This document shows, piece after piece, positions 35,097 to 47,080 of a stretch of 64,000 nt of DNA. Where the stretch lies: assembly GCA_015501075.1 (NCBI GenBank), contig JADNYJ010000027.1:1-64000 (forward strand), given 5' to 3'. The DNA comes from Gymnopilus junonius. Lineage: Eukaryota > Basidiomycota > Agaricomycetes > Agaricales > Galerinaceae. Every line of letters starts with the position of its first letter. Position 1 is the first letter of the stretch. The notes beneath the pieces are model-generated. The model was not told where the DNA came from, searched no databases, and was given only the letters and a program-made list of their open reading frames with translations. The position numbers and the translations under genes were made by a program.

Positions 35097-35531
35097 TGTG
35101 AGATTCCTAGACACGAAGTGGCTCAGTGATAATGCAGATCACTGTAATATATTGTAAGTTACCTAGACATGAAGTGGCTAGGTTCTCAAGTAAGTATTTA
35201 TGTACAAGTAAAAGAAGAAGAGAACTCACCTCAGTGATAATGCAGATCACTGAGGTGTTCATGCTACAAGTCCATAGCTTAAATACATTGAAGAGAATGT
35301 ACCGTACATAGCTACAAGTGGAATAGTATCAAACAGGAATTTAGACAGGGGATATAAGGCCATGCCGCAGCAAGGAGAAATATATACAAGGCGCTGCACA
35401 ATGGACTGTAAATGAGAGAAAGAAGAATATACAATATAATACTTCATAATAAGAATGAGCGCGGGCGCGATTGGAATGCGAGTCGACTGGAGTCATGGTC
35501 GTATCCGTGTTTGGCAATTCCTAATCCAACA
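35097..35531 (-). repeat. 5' LTR of the copia element
   Basis: 435 bp, ~97% identical to 30089-30523. It is followed by the TCAAG target duplication and then the right end of the outer CACTA-like element. Confidence 0.95.
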
Positions 35532-35884
35532 TCAAGAACTCGAAAAACGGTCAAAAACATGTAAACATGTTTAATTTATTTTTTTAATCATTTTTAGTCT
35601 ACTTAAATAACCTGTTGCCAGCAGTGTTCTCAGTTCTTGGTCCTTCGCCGCGCGGATAGGGACCGTCCCTGCCTGATATCTTTACCCAAGCATCCCATGA
35701 CTTCCGGTTTTCCCAAAGAAAACGCCATCGCCTGCCATCTCTCAAGGGCCCACGCCATCTTAATAAAGTATTCGTCATGTCGTCGCTCTTTCCGTCAGAG
35801 AAACGAAAATAAAACGCGTCTCGAAAAGAGCGAGAGGTCACACTGCCCTTCAGTTTTTGTTCCACTGCATCAGTTATCTTTATC

Positions 35885-37390
35885 ATGTCTTTCTTGATAC
35901 CGCCGCCGCCGCCGCCTACTGGTCTTGCTCGCTATCGTCTGTTGTCCCCTACAGCTGGCGTTCATGTTTCCCCGATCCAGCTAGGAGCGATGAGCATAGG
36001 AGATGCATGGAGCGATCTGGGCATGGGAAGCATGGATAAGGAGGCGAGCTTCAAACTCCTTGACGCATATTACGACAACGGCGGCAACTTCATCGACACT
36101 GCCAATAACTAGCAAGTATTCCTCCCTGTTTCAAATCGTCCCAGCTTTTTACTGAAGACATTCCAGCCAGGATGGAACCTCAGAGCTCTTCATCGGCGAA
36201 TGGGCCGAAAAACGGGGTATAAGAGATAGATTATTCATTGCGACAAAGGTAGGTCTTAAGCAGGATATGTTTCCCGACGTTTTGCTGATCCAGTGTTATC
36301 AGTATACCAACAATTTCAGAGGGCGTGATCCAACAGCTAAAGACCACAAGATCCTTTTCGCTGGCAATAACAGCAAATCACTGAAGCTATCCTTCAAAGA
36401 ATCCTTGAAGAGGCTGAGGACTGACTATGTTGATCTTTTGTATGTTCACTGGTGGGACTGGGACACTAGCATCGAAGAAGTGATGCTAGCTCTTCATCAT
36501 CTCGTTGCATCAGGTCAGGTGCTATACCTTGTACGCCTTTCTATTACAGGTTTGCATCCCTTGATGCTGACCTGAGTATGGCATTAGGGTATCTCAGATT
36601 CTCCTGCGTGGGTGGTTGCAAAAGCTAATGCATTCGCCCGTGCCAATGCCTTGACGCCTTTCGTGATCTACCAGGGAAACTGGAATATCATAGAAAGATC
36701 TTTCGAGAGGGAGATCATACCTATGGTCCGAGCAGAGGGTAAGATAGGACACCAATATATCCCTAGAGTCCAGGCTAAATGTAAGTAACAGGTATGGCGC
36801 TTGCGCCTTGGAATGTCCTGGCATCTGGAAAATTCCGCACAGACGCGGAAGAAGAGGCCCGTCTGCAATCGGGGGAAAAAGGGCGCACTATCTTTGGCGG
36901 TGACTGGCTGCGCAACGAGAACGAAAAGAAAGTTAGCGCGGGGCTGGAGAAAGTAGCGCAGGAAGTGGGCGCCAAACACATCACATCTGGTGGGTGCTAC
37001 GGTGTTGTACTTGGCAAATGTGGCGCATATGACTGACCTGAATGATCTGTGACCAGTCGCCATTGCCTACGTGCTGCACAAAGCGCCTTACGTGTTCCCT
37101 ATTATCGGTGGTCGAAAAGTCGAACATCTCTTAGCCAACCTCGAAGCGCTTGAAGTCTCTTTGACCGACGAGCATATAAAATTCCTGGAAAGCATTGTTA
37201 TCTTCGAGAGTGGGTTCCCTAATAATATGATCGTGAGTTTACAAGGGACTCCCTGTGTGACGCCTACTGATCTACTGACGTCCCTCAGGGCGATGGCACA
37301 TTTTATAGGGCAGTGTGGAAAGCAAGTGGCCATCTTGACAGGCAGCCACTAGCTGATGTTGTCCGAGCTCCGAACAAAAACGCGTCTTGA
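35885..37390 (+). CDS. Aldo-keto reductase, aryl-alcohol-dehydrogenase type
   Basis: Seven exons (35885-36111, 36167-36248, 36303-36530, 36588-36738, 36792-36989, 37057-37232, 37289-37390) give 387 aa. The AKR core is clear: [27 protein letters not shown] (catalytic Asp and Tyr), LFIATK (Lys), [14 protein letters not shown] (His), [26 protein letters not shown], and [18 protein letters not shown] near the NADP-binding end. It should reduce aldehydes/ketones with NADPH. Fungal relatives are aryl-alcohol dehydrogenases or norsolorinic-acid-reductase-like proteins, so a role in lignin-aromatic or secondary metabolism is plausible but unproven. Intron 1 (36112-36166) uses a GC donor (GCAAGT) and splits the catalytic Tyr codon as TA|C. 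Confidence 0.93.
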
Positions 37391-38127
37391 GAAGCAGGAA
37401 AGGCTTGAAGCTGACTAGCACTGATTAGAAGCACTGTAATTCTTGGCTCTGTGAAAGACATATTTGTGATCTGAAGTCTGGATCGGACCAGAGTCTCAGA
37501 AAGCACTGAGGAAAGCGTGATTTCGAATATCAAATGCAGATTTTGATGCCATTGAGGATTTCGCGCAGGCGACGAAAATTAGCTAGCAACAGGCAGATGG
37601 CAGCAAAGCCTATCAAAAATGCAGAACAGATGAGATGCCGTGAACTTACCGCATGGTCGAAAAATGCCCAAGGAAAAGTATCCAAAAAGATTTGCATGAG
37701 GCGCCTGGAAAGAGAGCCTACTCGTTACCGTGTGTCCTTGCTTGATGTACATTCACAGCTTGTCAGCTAGATACTCAGTAGAGAGTGCCATTGCAAGAAG
37801 CACTCTTCGGCATTCTGCAGACTTGTTAGACGAACCATCTGGGGGTGTCGTGAAGCAGACAAGAGAACCAGGTGATGGTTACCACAAGAGGCCTCGGTGC
37901 AAATTTAGCATAGTACCCGACTATAAATGGATGTGGCTTTGGTCTTTATGGTTCATTTCTTATCGCCACCGTCCCCTTCCTTCCTGGGCTTTTCGACTGG
38001 TTCGACCTCTTTCAACTCTTTTCTTCTGCACTAGACGTCGCAGTTCTTGATTCGTGAACCACTCGACCGTTGCACTTTCACATTCTTTTCATTTTCCCGC
38101 ACTCAGACAGTCACTTAGACGTTCGTC
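37391..38127. other. Intergenic with TATA box for the secreted protein
   Basis: No gene is supported. TATAAAT at 37922-37928 is ~200 bases upstream of the next ATG, with a C/T-rich leader after it. Several short frames here are chance. Confidence 0.5.
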
Positions 38128-39125
38128 ATGAAGTTCATTAGTACAACTTTTGTTTTCTCTGCTGCCCTCGTGTCGGTATCTGCAGGTCCATTAAGGCTTT
38201 CTAGACGGGCAGTTGACCCTGTTCTTGTGCCCCAGTTCGGTGTTTCTCCTGGAGTCAACCCAACAGGCACTGGAGACTGTGATGGCGTTCCAAACGCCCA
38301 AGGTGTTGCCATCAAGATCCCATGTACCTGCCCTCCAGACCGTGATCTTTTCATTGCAGTGAGCATTTATCCAATACCTCTTGAAAGCATCTACATATTT
38401 ATTTTGATCGAAATTTCAGGATCTAAATGCCAACGTTGCTGCTGGCCATGCAGTCAACAACACCGTCGTGTCTGTTTCATTCCCCACTGACAACTCCCCG
38501 GCATCCCAGCTTGCTCGTCTTCACGCAGCCACTGTTACCCTTCAGAACCTGCGAGGTCCCGGAGTGGGTTGCCCGTCTGCCGCCACGACCTTCAATGCCC
38601 AAGCTCAAGCTATCCAAGATGGCACTGCTCCCTCACCTGCCGCCCCACCTGCGGCGGCTGCCCCTCCCCCTCCTCCACCGGCTTCATCCCCTGCTGCCGC
38701 TGCGCCTGCATCTGGTGGCGTCGATCCCGCTCTCGTGCCCCAGTTTGGTGTCAGCCCTGGCCAGAACCCGACAGGTACAGGTGATTGCGATGGAATCGAC
38801 AACGCACAAGGCGTCGCTATCAAAATTCCTTGCGCTTGCCCGCCCGATCGTAACACCTTCATCCAGGTTAGCTTCCACTTCTTTGCAACATATCTTTCAC
38901 TCATAGTACTTCTAGTCTTTGAGCGCAAACGTCGCCGCTGGCCATGCGGTTCACAACCCCACTGTCCAGTTGTCCTTCCCCACTGATGGCTCTAAGACAT
39001 CCCAGTTGGCGCGCATTGAAGCTTCGATCATCACGCTCCAAAACCTCAACGGTCCCGGACAGGGATGCCCTGCTGCTTCCACTACCTTTGTCGCTCAACA
39101 GCAAGCGATCCAGAACAGTCCTTGA
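38128..39125 (+). CDS. Secreted protein with two homologous domains and a Pro/Ala linker
   Basis: Exons 38128-38358, 38420-38866 and 38916-39125 give 295 aa. A hydrophobic signal peptide (MKFISTTFVFSAALVSVSAG) precedes LSRR, a likely Kex2-type cut site. Two ~100-residue repeats follow. Each starts VDP-LVPQFGVSPG-NPTGTG, has DCDG and VAIKIPC-CPPDR, and ends with NVAAGHAV, SFPTD and LQNL-GPG-GCP. They are joined by a Pro/Ala-rich linker (residues ~157-183). The conserved Cys pattern suggests disulfides. Both introns are phase 0 and fall at the same spot in each repeat, just after the CPPDR...FI block. The family occurs widely as small secreted proteins in mushrooms (recollection); function unknown. 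Confidence 0.88.
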
Positions 39126-41654
39126 GCTTCATGGGATGATGTTATAACAAGCCGATATACCCATGCCACGCAGAGACCACCCCTGGCCCAATATTTTCTG
39201 ATACTAATACCGTAGAACTTAGCTTCGAGAGCGCATGTTGTAGCGTTCTCATTTGTCGTGGTTTTTTTCTTCATTGCGTTCAACCAGTATGACTAGTATC
39301 TATCTTTTGGAGCCGTAGATAGTAAACCAGGAAGGAATCCTTTTCAGAAATTCTTTTTCGCTCGTTAGTCATTTGTAAACGAAGTAACCAAAAAAACTCC
39401 AGATACTGTTACAGGTTTTATTCGTTCGCCTTTATTCTTAGCCGCAACCTCGCTACAAAGTACTACCTGAAGCCTCCAAATGTAAAGAAATACCCAAATA
39501 GATGCTTCACAAAATCGCATGGAATTGAAAGACATAGAAGACAGAATGATATTGAACAGGATGACAGGGAAATACGAGCAACAGAGGGCTCCCAACAAAA
39601 GTTATACGGAAATATCACATTACAACTAGAACCGTTTATCATACGCAGTTATCATTGGAGGACCTGGAAGATGTGTGAGCAAACAGCATTAAAAAGAACT
39701 TAAGAGCTAGACAGAAGTGAAAGGAAAGATCAGAAGCTATGATAAAAAAGTTTCTGCATTTTTGGACAGCGGTGTCTAGTCGCTTCTTGGAAACACGGAC
39801 CATAGCGGTATCATCCCGAAGAGAAGTGGAAGAGAAAGAAAGTTCAGACGATATAAATACTCACGTTCTGGACGTTCCAGTAGACCAAAACCTCAACAAA
39901 ACATCACCTTCCTACGATATGAATGTAAAAGTACTTTAGAACCGCGAGCATCGAGGACGAGGAGATGGAGGGACAAGGAAGCTGGAAATTTTTCGGTTGC
40001 CTTATAAGCCTGTGATCGTGAGAATTTACCACTGACGCGTGACTTTCGATCACGGGAATTAGGTCGAGTCAGTCGACGCACGTAGCTCTCTCTTGTCTGC
40101 TTTCGTCAATGTCAAGGTGAGTCTTAAGTCTTGGCCACAAGCAAGCTTGACGAGATGAAGCTCCTTTTTACTTTTTACCTATTCTTTTCTATCCTGCTTC
40201 CACGGTGCATGCTTATGAGTTTGTTGACTTTCTACCAACTTTTCTACGGCCTACCCTACAGGACATGTGCGGTCTCAATCTAATTCAATGATAAACTCAA
40301 AGCTGCTTATACTACATAAAATCTCGCCGTAAACATCCGGATATCTGGTTGTCTCTCACCCTAATTAGCTATATGTACGGTGACTCGTGCACCTTCTTCA
40401 CTATTCCTGAGTCTCGGAAGCCCATCCTCACGGTCTGCCATCGAATCGGGAATGCACTCACTATAAGAGGGCTAGTTTCCTATGCCGGGCCATTTATGAT
40501 CGTAGAATCTTGAAATTCGCCGGGGATTGCTTGTTTTGTATCATCGATTTAGGTTGTTCGTTACATAAGATCTTAGCTATAAGAAATGAGGAGTGTAATT
40601 GGAGTCAGTGGTCACACCTCGTGCTGTGGTGTCTCTGAAACTGAAGTGTGCCTTCCAGTCCCACTACTAGCTCTTAGATCTACGGAATGCTTCATAAAAC
40701 TTGCTTTCTAGAAATTTTGAGGAGATATATTGATTCATAGTATCTGGCAGAGCACTGCCTCAAATATATGAACTGCATATATTTCGCGCTTCTACTTATG
40801 ATCTCATGCTGTACCTGTCGTGAGCTTCTGACTTAACCGGAGGTAAAAAGGTCTACTTGACAGCGGGAGTTGACATCTCTTGACATTGGGAAAATCGCTC
40901 AACAAAGCCATTTCTACGTCAGGTAATGCTCTTCTTTTGATGAGTACCACTGCATTATCCAACCAAAGTCCAGTATAGCCGTATATATTTTCTAGGTGGC
41001 TACTTGACTGCATTACCGACAGATTGTTGACAAATTTCCTATTAGTACTACCACCAGTTGGATTAGCATAAGTTTCAATGTCAATTTAATGTCCATAGCA
41101 CTCAATTTATTTCATTTAGGCTTGGGTGTCGTGGATCAGTCACTGAGCTAGAAAGGATAATATATTGAGGATATCATCTGAACCCGGCTAGTGCATATGT
41201 TAAGTAGATACGAGGTAGGCCTTAAATCCTTTCTCGTCCCGTATGCGCTGAGTCAACACATCAACGTCGCGATAACCTTTGGTCCGAGCTTGTCCGAGTC
41301 AATAACCCAATGTACCGATTACCAGGTACCGGACGGAAATTGAACCACTCAAATAGGGTACTCAGTTCATGGTAATGACGACTTTTGACGAGTTATTAAC
41401 GCAGGGCCCGGAGGAAGAATGTTAGTAACAATGTTACAAATTTCGATTAATTTCTAACCAGTGTCCTGTTAACTAGAGGTCACTAATTAAATGACGATGA
41501 TCGATGACAAACGGTTCGCGGGTAGGAACAGACTTTTATTACAAATCATTATATCGGTCTATAAATAAAACAACTCGCAGGTTCTCACTCATACCATCAC
41601 ATCTACCACAATATTCGCATCGACCTGCATTGTATTACCATTGCTTAGGACAAG
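39126..41654. other. Long intergenic region, no gene recognised
   Basis: Only short frames on both strands, none with family resemblance or sensible splice structure. TATAAATA at 41560-41567 lies 95 bases before the ATG of the next gene. Confidence 0.45.
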
Positions 41655-43130
41655 ATGCGCGCAGTTCTAGTAAAAGGCGGAAAGGGTTCAGCTGATAATC
41701 TCTATATCAGTGAGGCGCCTACGCCTAGCCTCAATCCGACGGAGGTCCTTGTCAAGGTACAGTCATGTCTTCATCTATCTAGCTGTCGGAAATTTTTACT
41801 GTATTTGCAGATCAAAGCATTTGGTCTTAACAGGATGGATATATTCCAAAGAGAAGGCAATTATCCTGTTCCGCCTGGGGCATCAAGCATACTTGGCGTC
41901 GAGTTTTCAGGAACAATCAGTGAAATCGGTCAAGAAGTGTCAGATTGGAAAGTTGGCAACGAAGTATTTGGGCTTGCAGGCGGTGTAAGTCATTTCCCTA
42001 ATATAACAAATTCCCATAAATATGCTTGTTCGCTTATTCGTACCACACACACATCCAGGGAGCTTACGCGGAATTCATTGCTGTTAATCAAACTCATATC
42101 ATTCCAAAGCCTCCCCATCTGACGTGGGTGGAAGCAGCTAGTATTCCTGAAAACTTCCTAACTGGTAATTTCATCGTATTGGGGTCATGTCTACTTTACA
42201 TATAACGATGATCCCCAGCTTTTCAGGCGCTCATTGTCATCGGTCAGTTCAGGGACAATGAAAGTGCTCTTATTCACGCAGGCGCCTCTGGGGTAGGAGT
42301 GGCAGCCATTCAACTTGCCCGTGCATATGGCGCGTAAGTGATCAATTTATTTTAATAAATTAGAGACTGTTGAATGAATCCCCTCCCCAAGTCGGGCCGT
42401 CATCGCGACGACGTCTAGCAAAGAAAAGATCGACTGGCTTTTGAGCCTACCAAGTGGCCCGACTCATGCTGCTAACTATAAAACGCAAGACTTCTCGGCC
42501 GTTGTAAAGGAGGCTACGGAGAATAAGGGGGCTGATGTTGTCATTGACTTTGTTGGACGTACCCATTTCAACAAAAATATTGATTCAATGGCAGTCGACG
42601 GCCGGATGACCATGCTTTCGTTCCTTAGCGGCAAGCCTATTGCTGTTATGTATCTATGTAGGCTCTGATTTCCAGCAAACCAGGTGCTATTGTTGAATCC
42701 GTCAACCTTTCGCCTATTCTGTACAAGCGCCTCCATATTGAAGGATCTACCCTCCGTGCCCGTACGCTGGAATATCAGGCGAATTTAATTACTAGGTGAG
42801 TGTTCGCAAACTTGTCGACAATTGTACTTAGTTTAATCTTTGCTTTGCACCTACCAAGGTTCCGCCAAGAGGTGTTGTCCAAGATCACAGGAGAAAAGGG
42901 AGATGGCCCCGTTCGGACTTACATTCACAAGGTGGGTACATCGTTATTATTATTTTATGTATTCTTATGTCCTCGCATCAATCAATTGAATAGGTCTATC
43001 CTTGGACAGACATTCAAGCTGCACATCAGGAAATGGAGGAGAATAAAAACAGGTACGTGTCCTCGGCGTATCGTCCTTGAACAGACTTTCACCGAGGAAC
43101 AGCGGTAAAATCATTGCCGAGGTTGTCTAG
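41655..43130 (+). CDS. Zinc-independent MDR quinone oxidoreductase (PIG3/QOR-like)
   Basis: Nine exons (41655-41756, 41811-41984, 42059-42164, 42219-42333, 42392-42630, 42684-42795, 42859-42931, 42994-43052, 43103-43130) give 335 aa. Landmarks: MRAVLVKGGKG, KAFGLNRMDIFQREGNYPVP with GVEFSGTI, GAYAEFIAVNQ, WVEAASIPENFLTAFQAL, the NADPH-binding loop AGASGVGVAAIQLA, KGADVVIDFVG, DGRMTMLSFLSG, and SPILYKRLHIEGSTLRARTLEYQ. No zinc-ligand Cys/His set is present, so it belongs to the quinone-oxidoreductase branch that transfers hydride from NADPH. Intron 5 (42631-42683, 53 nt) uses a GC donor (GCAAGC). A neighbouring AKR gene also has one. Confidence 0.92.
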
Positions 43131-46100
43131 ATTCTAAACTCGACACACGACAGCCATTTACTGGGCAATAATATCCAATGATTGGCATCATTATATTTTG
43201 ATTTCCTTGTCTGTCTACTGTTGTTTCAAATTTCAAGCCACAATCAAAGTTTCGGGAGTACCATTTTGGAGCGATCATCTGTAAGCCAAATTTAAATTGG
43301 CCACTTCTCTGAAAGGCACCCTCTCTTATACAACAATGACCATCATGAGAAAATATATTGAATCTATTCATAATTCTTTGTCTTTGGTCAGCGAACTTCT
43401 CAGCATCAATGTAGGCGAACGTGATAGACCAGTAACATACCGTGAAACAAATTTCCTTTGTGAGAATTTTACCTTGGCCAGTGCCTTCATTAGATATTTT
43501 CATTTTCAACATAGTACTATGGGTTGTATTCACGATTGGTAGCAAAAAAAATCGCTCTAACCAAACACCATGGCAGATTTTCGTAAAGGTTGGCTCAAAT
43601 CCTCACAGTTGGTCACGGCTTGCACCAGGTCAACGGTCGGGTAACAGGGCATGCATTGAAGCACTGACGACCGGCTAGAGATAAGTATTTTAATTTTTTG
43701 GATAGGGTAGCCCGGTCTAAGATAAATACCATTAATTCAGCTGCATGAGGTTTGAAGCCAAACATGCAAGGAATAGGCCGGAAGGATTTGGAAGGTTCTT
43801 TCTATTTCAGCTGTAAAACAATCACCAACGTGTCCAACCTGCAACTAGACAAACCGTCGCCTCTCCTTGACGCTGCAATCAGGAATTCCTGATTTGTGAA
43901 TAACCAATAGAACTCCGGTCAACGATTAAGCATTCGTGTTATGACGCCCGTCAAGCTGTAGGATCCCCATACAGGCCCCCGATCTTCTTGATGGGATCAA
44001 GATTTAGAAAGATGTGATAGCGGCGCCTCAGAGTAAAAACATTGTTGCACCTGAACAGTGGAAACTTGATGGAACATAAGCCTATGTGTCTACTTATAAG
44101 TTGACAACAGGACGAAAGTCCGTCGATCCTCGTAGTTTCTTTCATGTGGTACACAAACATTTCGTAGTTTATGCTATGCATGACTAAAGCCTCGAATGTA
44201 TACCCCAGACCCCTCCTCTGCGCACTATAATACATCATCCTTGCAAATCCCGATCACGAAATGGGCGCTATAATTAGACGCGCGTGTGTCCTCAAGAGTG
44301 ATTTTAACGATTCTGCACTCTCTTAATATAAGGGCAACACCATGTTACCATTGTAAGCGATATCGGTGAATGCATATTGTTAGGTTCCAGATATCAGATG
44401 AAATCGGGGCATGTACAAAAAAGCCCCCATGGGCTCTTTCCAATCGATAGATATGATGCCCGTGGCCGCTTCCAGTGGAAATCCACGGCTTACTGATGGA
44501 TCACTTTTTATTTGGATACATGGAAGATGCGAATATCGCTTGAAATAACAGGTTGGTTTATACTACCGGCTTCTACAATTGCAATGTACGTTAGAACTTA
44601 GGCTCCCACAGACTGTCATGGCTCCAAATCCCGTCTTGGAGGAAGAGCAAATATAGTTTCTTAGCCGACTTAAATCCGTTGCGCCCTATGCCATTACACC
44701 ATCTTCTTCTTGCGAGAATAGCGCATGTGGAGCATTCTACGGTGTATTATCTTAGGTACCGATAAGATGTCCCGATCCTAGTGGACAAGCATTTAGATGG
44801 GCCTCCCATTCTCGTCGCGGCCGATCAAATTATTGATTAGGTGGCGCAGAGTCTACTTATCTGGCAATACAGGTAGAGTAGGCAGCTTATTGGAATTTAG
44901 CAAACAAGGTTACATTTACCAAAGGGTGCCCAACGGAAACGTTAAGGTCTAGATCATAACGAATGTTTCTGGATGAGGACAAGGACGAGAGTCCGTGAGA
45001 TTAAAATCCCATGATTCCCAGACTTCATTGTCACTTCGGGTGGGTTAGCTTTTTGGATACCGGAAGTGAAAGAAGTTACGCCAGAATTTGAATACTGAGA
45101 CTGTTTTCAGAACCGGACCACAAATCCGTCTGAATTCCAAAGATGTGCACAGAGAACAAAAGATGAACGGAATTCATTTGCTTGACCGGGCAGTACCTGC
45201 GGTATAGTCGGTGGGACGTCCTGCCTTGGATGACGGCCACGAGGCCGGGGCCAACCAAAAAGGACGACAGCAGAATCACTTCATCAAGACAGTGGGAACA
45301 CACAGCACAATATAACTAGCAGATTTTTTGTGGAATTTTGTGAGCTCAAGCCTCGGCTCACCAGCACAGAGCAGGCGCCTCTTGTATGCTTGAAACATAG
45401 CCGTCGTACCCCACCGAGTTACCATCCTGAAGACGGGATATCCGAAGGATCTGAAACGGAATGAAACGACAAAAGGTTTGAAGAGTGCTTATAGATATCA
45501 TATCGGATTCGTGATCACCGTGAAAACATGGCCAAGGAGAAGAACACATTGCACCGGGTGGTACGGTGCTTTCTGAAAGAAGCCCTCTGAGGGGTTTGAT
45601 AAGAACCCCAAATTGAAGCACTATGAAAACCCAAGCACTGAACCGCTCCATGTCAAATAGAAGGATGCCCAGATGGCATGTGGACGCTAGAAGTTATGAG
45701 CCTAAGACCTGGGAGATCAATTCGGTTGGAATTGTCTGCCAGGAAATTCCCATCAAAAGCTGCATGCTGCATAGAGAAAGCGTAAAAAATTATTTTAACT
45801 TGAGGTTGTGGATCCAATAGGGAATGGTAATGGGATCAAGCAGTGTCGTTCCTTATGCCAAGTTTGGGGATCTAGGATAGACCGAGTTCGATTTAGACTG
45901 AGGCGAGGTGTGTAAAATCAGGCGACTATTCCATCGAATCCAAACAAAGATATGAATTACTTGCCGGTGACATGCGTTGGCTGATAGAATGAACATTGAA
46001 CAGGGATATTCGGATGTATACCTGTCTCTTGAGCCAGATATGGTCATTGTACTCGGGGGTCTAAGCGTGCACTGCTTCGCTTTGGCCGTCATTCTTTGGA

Positions 46101-46975
46101 AAAAAAAAAGATTTTGCTTCCAACGATGACGACGAGATTTCTCGGGAGAACGAAAATATGCGACAATCAAGGAAGCAATAGCCTCGAAATACTATATGGC
46201 CTACCATAACGTTGATACCTTCGGCCCTCGTTCACGGGGCAGCCATCCGGTTTGAAGCGAAGAATCCCAGTGCTGGCAGACGGCGGCAAAATTGTTCCGG
46301 TTTTCATGATGTCTGCGTCAGTCTAATCAAGGCTTGGGGAAAGCTGAAAAGGTAAGTAGTACATGTTTTCGAGTCATTCCGTGGCTGGCGGTGATGATCA
46401 GGTGTTGGTGTGCAGTAAAGTCGGAGGAAGGCTGTGCCACGCACTAGCGGAGGTGCCTGTTCAGAACTAGCTGAGATAACTTACCGATTGTTAGGATCTC
46501 TGTACACCAGTGCTGACAAGAGGCGAAATACTTGGACAATTGTGGGAGCCCCAAATCCGGTCAACGAAATCGGCAGCGAAAGGCTTGTTACTCCATATTT
46601 CGACAGTTCGAAACCGCAGACTGGGCTGATCTTCCCCTTGTTTGGGCGTCGAGCCGTTGCCGCAATCTCTATCAAGATCCATTTCTCACATTCACTCTTT
46701 CCTTCGTGAGAGAGAGCTTACGCTTATGCCTCGAAACGGTCCCATTCCAAGTCGAGTCAATTATGATCATTTCATTCCTAATCCTGGAACTGCGGTCCCA
46801 AATTCTTATAAAAGGGACACCTTGACGCTCGTCATGACTCCTCATTACCTTCAGACCTCGCCTTAGCTGTCGAATACCCTTCACAGCTACTTACCATCAT
46901 CAACCTACCCCTGCGGTTATTACATACCATCAATCACCACTACTTTTCCACCACCACCCTTTTCCACCACACACG
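43131..46975. other. Long intergenic region, no gene recognised
   Basis: Nearly 3.8 kb without a supportable gene. Open frames at 43951-44238, 45358-45651 and 46434-46825 lack family resemblance and splice logic. A TATAAAAG box at 46807-46814 belongs to the small gene that follows. Confidence 0.4.
46807..46814 (+). promoter_or_regulatory. TATA box of the Ser/Gly-rich small gene
   Basis: TATAAAAG, 162 bases before the ATG. The leader is C/A-rich (CACCACCACCC), typical of strongly expressed fungal genes. Confidence 0.55.
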
Positions 46976-47080
46976 ATGAGCAGCCAATCCAACTCAGGTT
47001 CCGTTAAATCATCTGGTGGCTCAGGTTCATCTACTACCGTCAAGGGGGGTGCTTCGTCAACGGGTGCCGTCTTCTTCTAA
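46976..47080 (+). CDS. Ser/Gly-rich small ORF (34 aa), possibly truncated
   Basis: Reads MSSQSNSGSVKSSGGSGSS, then TTVKGGASSTG, and stops soon after. It resembles the start of Ser/Gly/Thr-rich small proteins common in mushrooms (recollection). A second frame of the same DNA continues in similar style (PSSSNTSSDQT...) for another ~50 codons, so a one-base shift or an unseen intron may separate the true ends. It has a strong TATA and leader. No function can be assigned. Confidence 0.4.
   Translation: MSSQSNSGSVKSSGGSGSSTTVKGGASSTGAVFF

Larger units (their letters stand above)
30089..35531 (-). mobile_element. Full-length Ty1/copia retrotransposon (degenerate)
   Basis: Two 435-bp LTRs (30089-30523 and 35097-35531) begin TGTGAGATTCC and end CTAATCCAACA in plus orientation. 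TCAAG flanks both ends (30084-30088 and 35532-35536). The minus strand is the coding strand: 5' LTR at right, a PBS beside it, gag-protease-integrase-RT-RNase H, a polypurine tract, then the 3' LTR at left. It inserted into the outer CACTA-like element. Confidence 0.95.
27072..35626. mobile_element. Outer CACTA-like element carrying nested insertions
   Basis: The left end starts CACTGCTGGCAACAGG and the right end is its inverse, finishing CCTGTTGCCAGCAGTG. The inverted ends match over ~65 bp, down to AAACATGTTTA. TTC flanks both ends (27069-27071 and 35627-35629). Subtracting the nested hAT-like and copia elements leaves only ~630 bp and no transposase, so the outer element is non-autonomous. 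The CACTG start and 3-bp duplication fit the CACTA superfamily; that assignment is inference. Confidence 0.75.

Noticed and set aside
43951..46825. Several 90-100-aa open frames
   Set aside because: Their composition is random, they have no splice structure, and they overlap one another on both strands.
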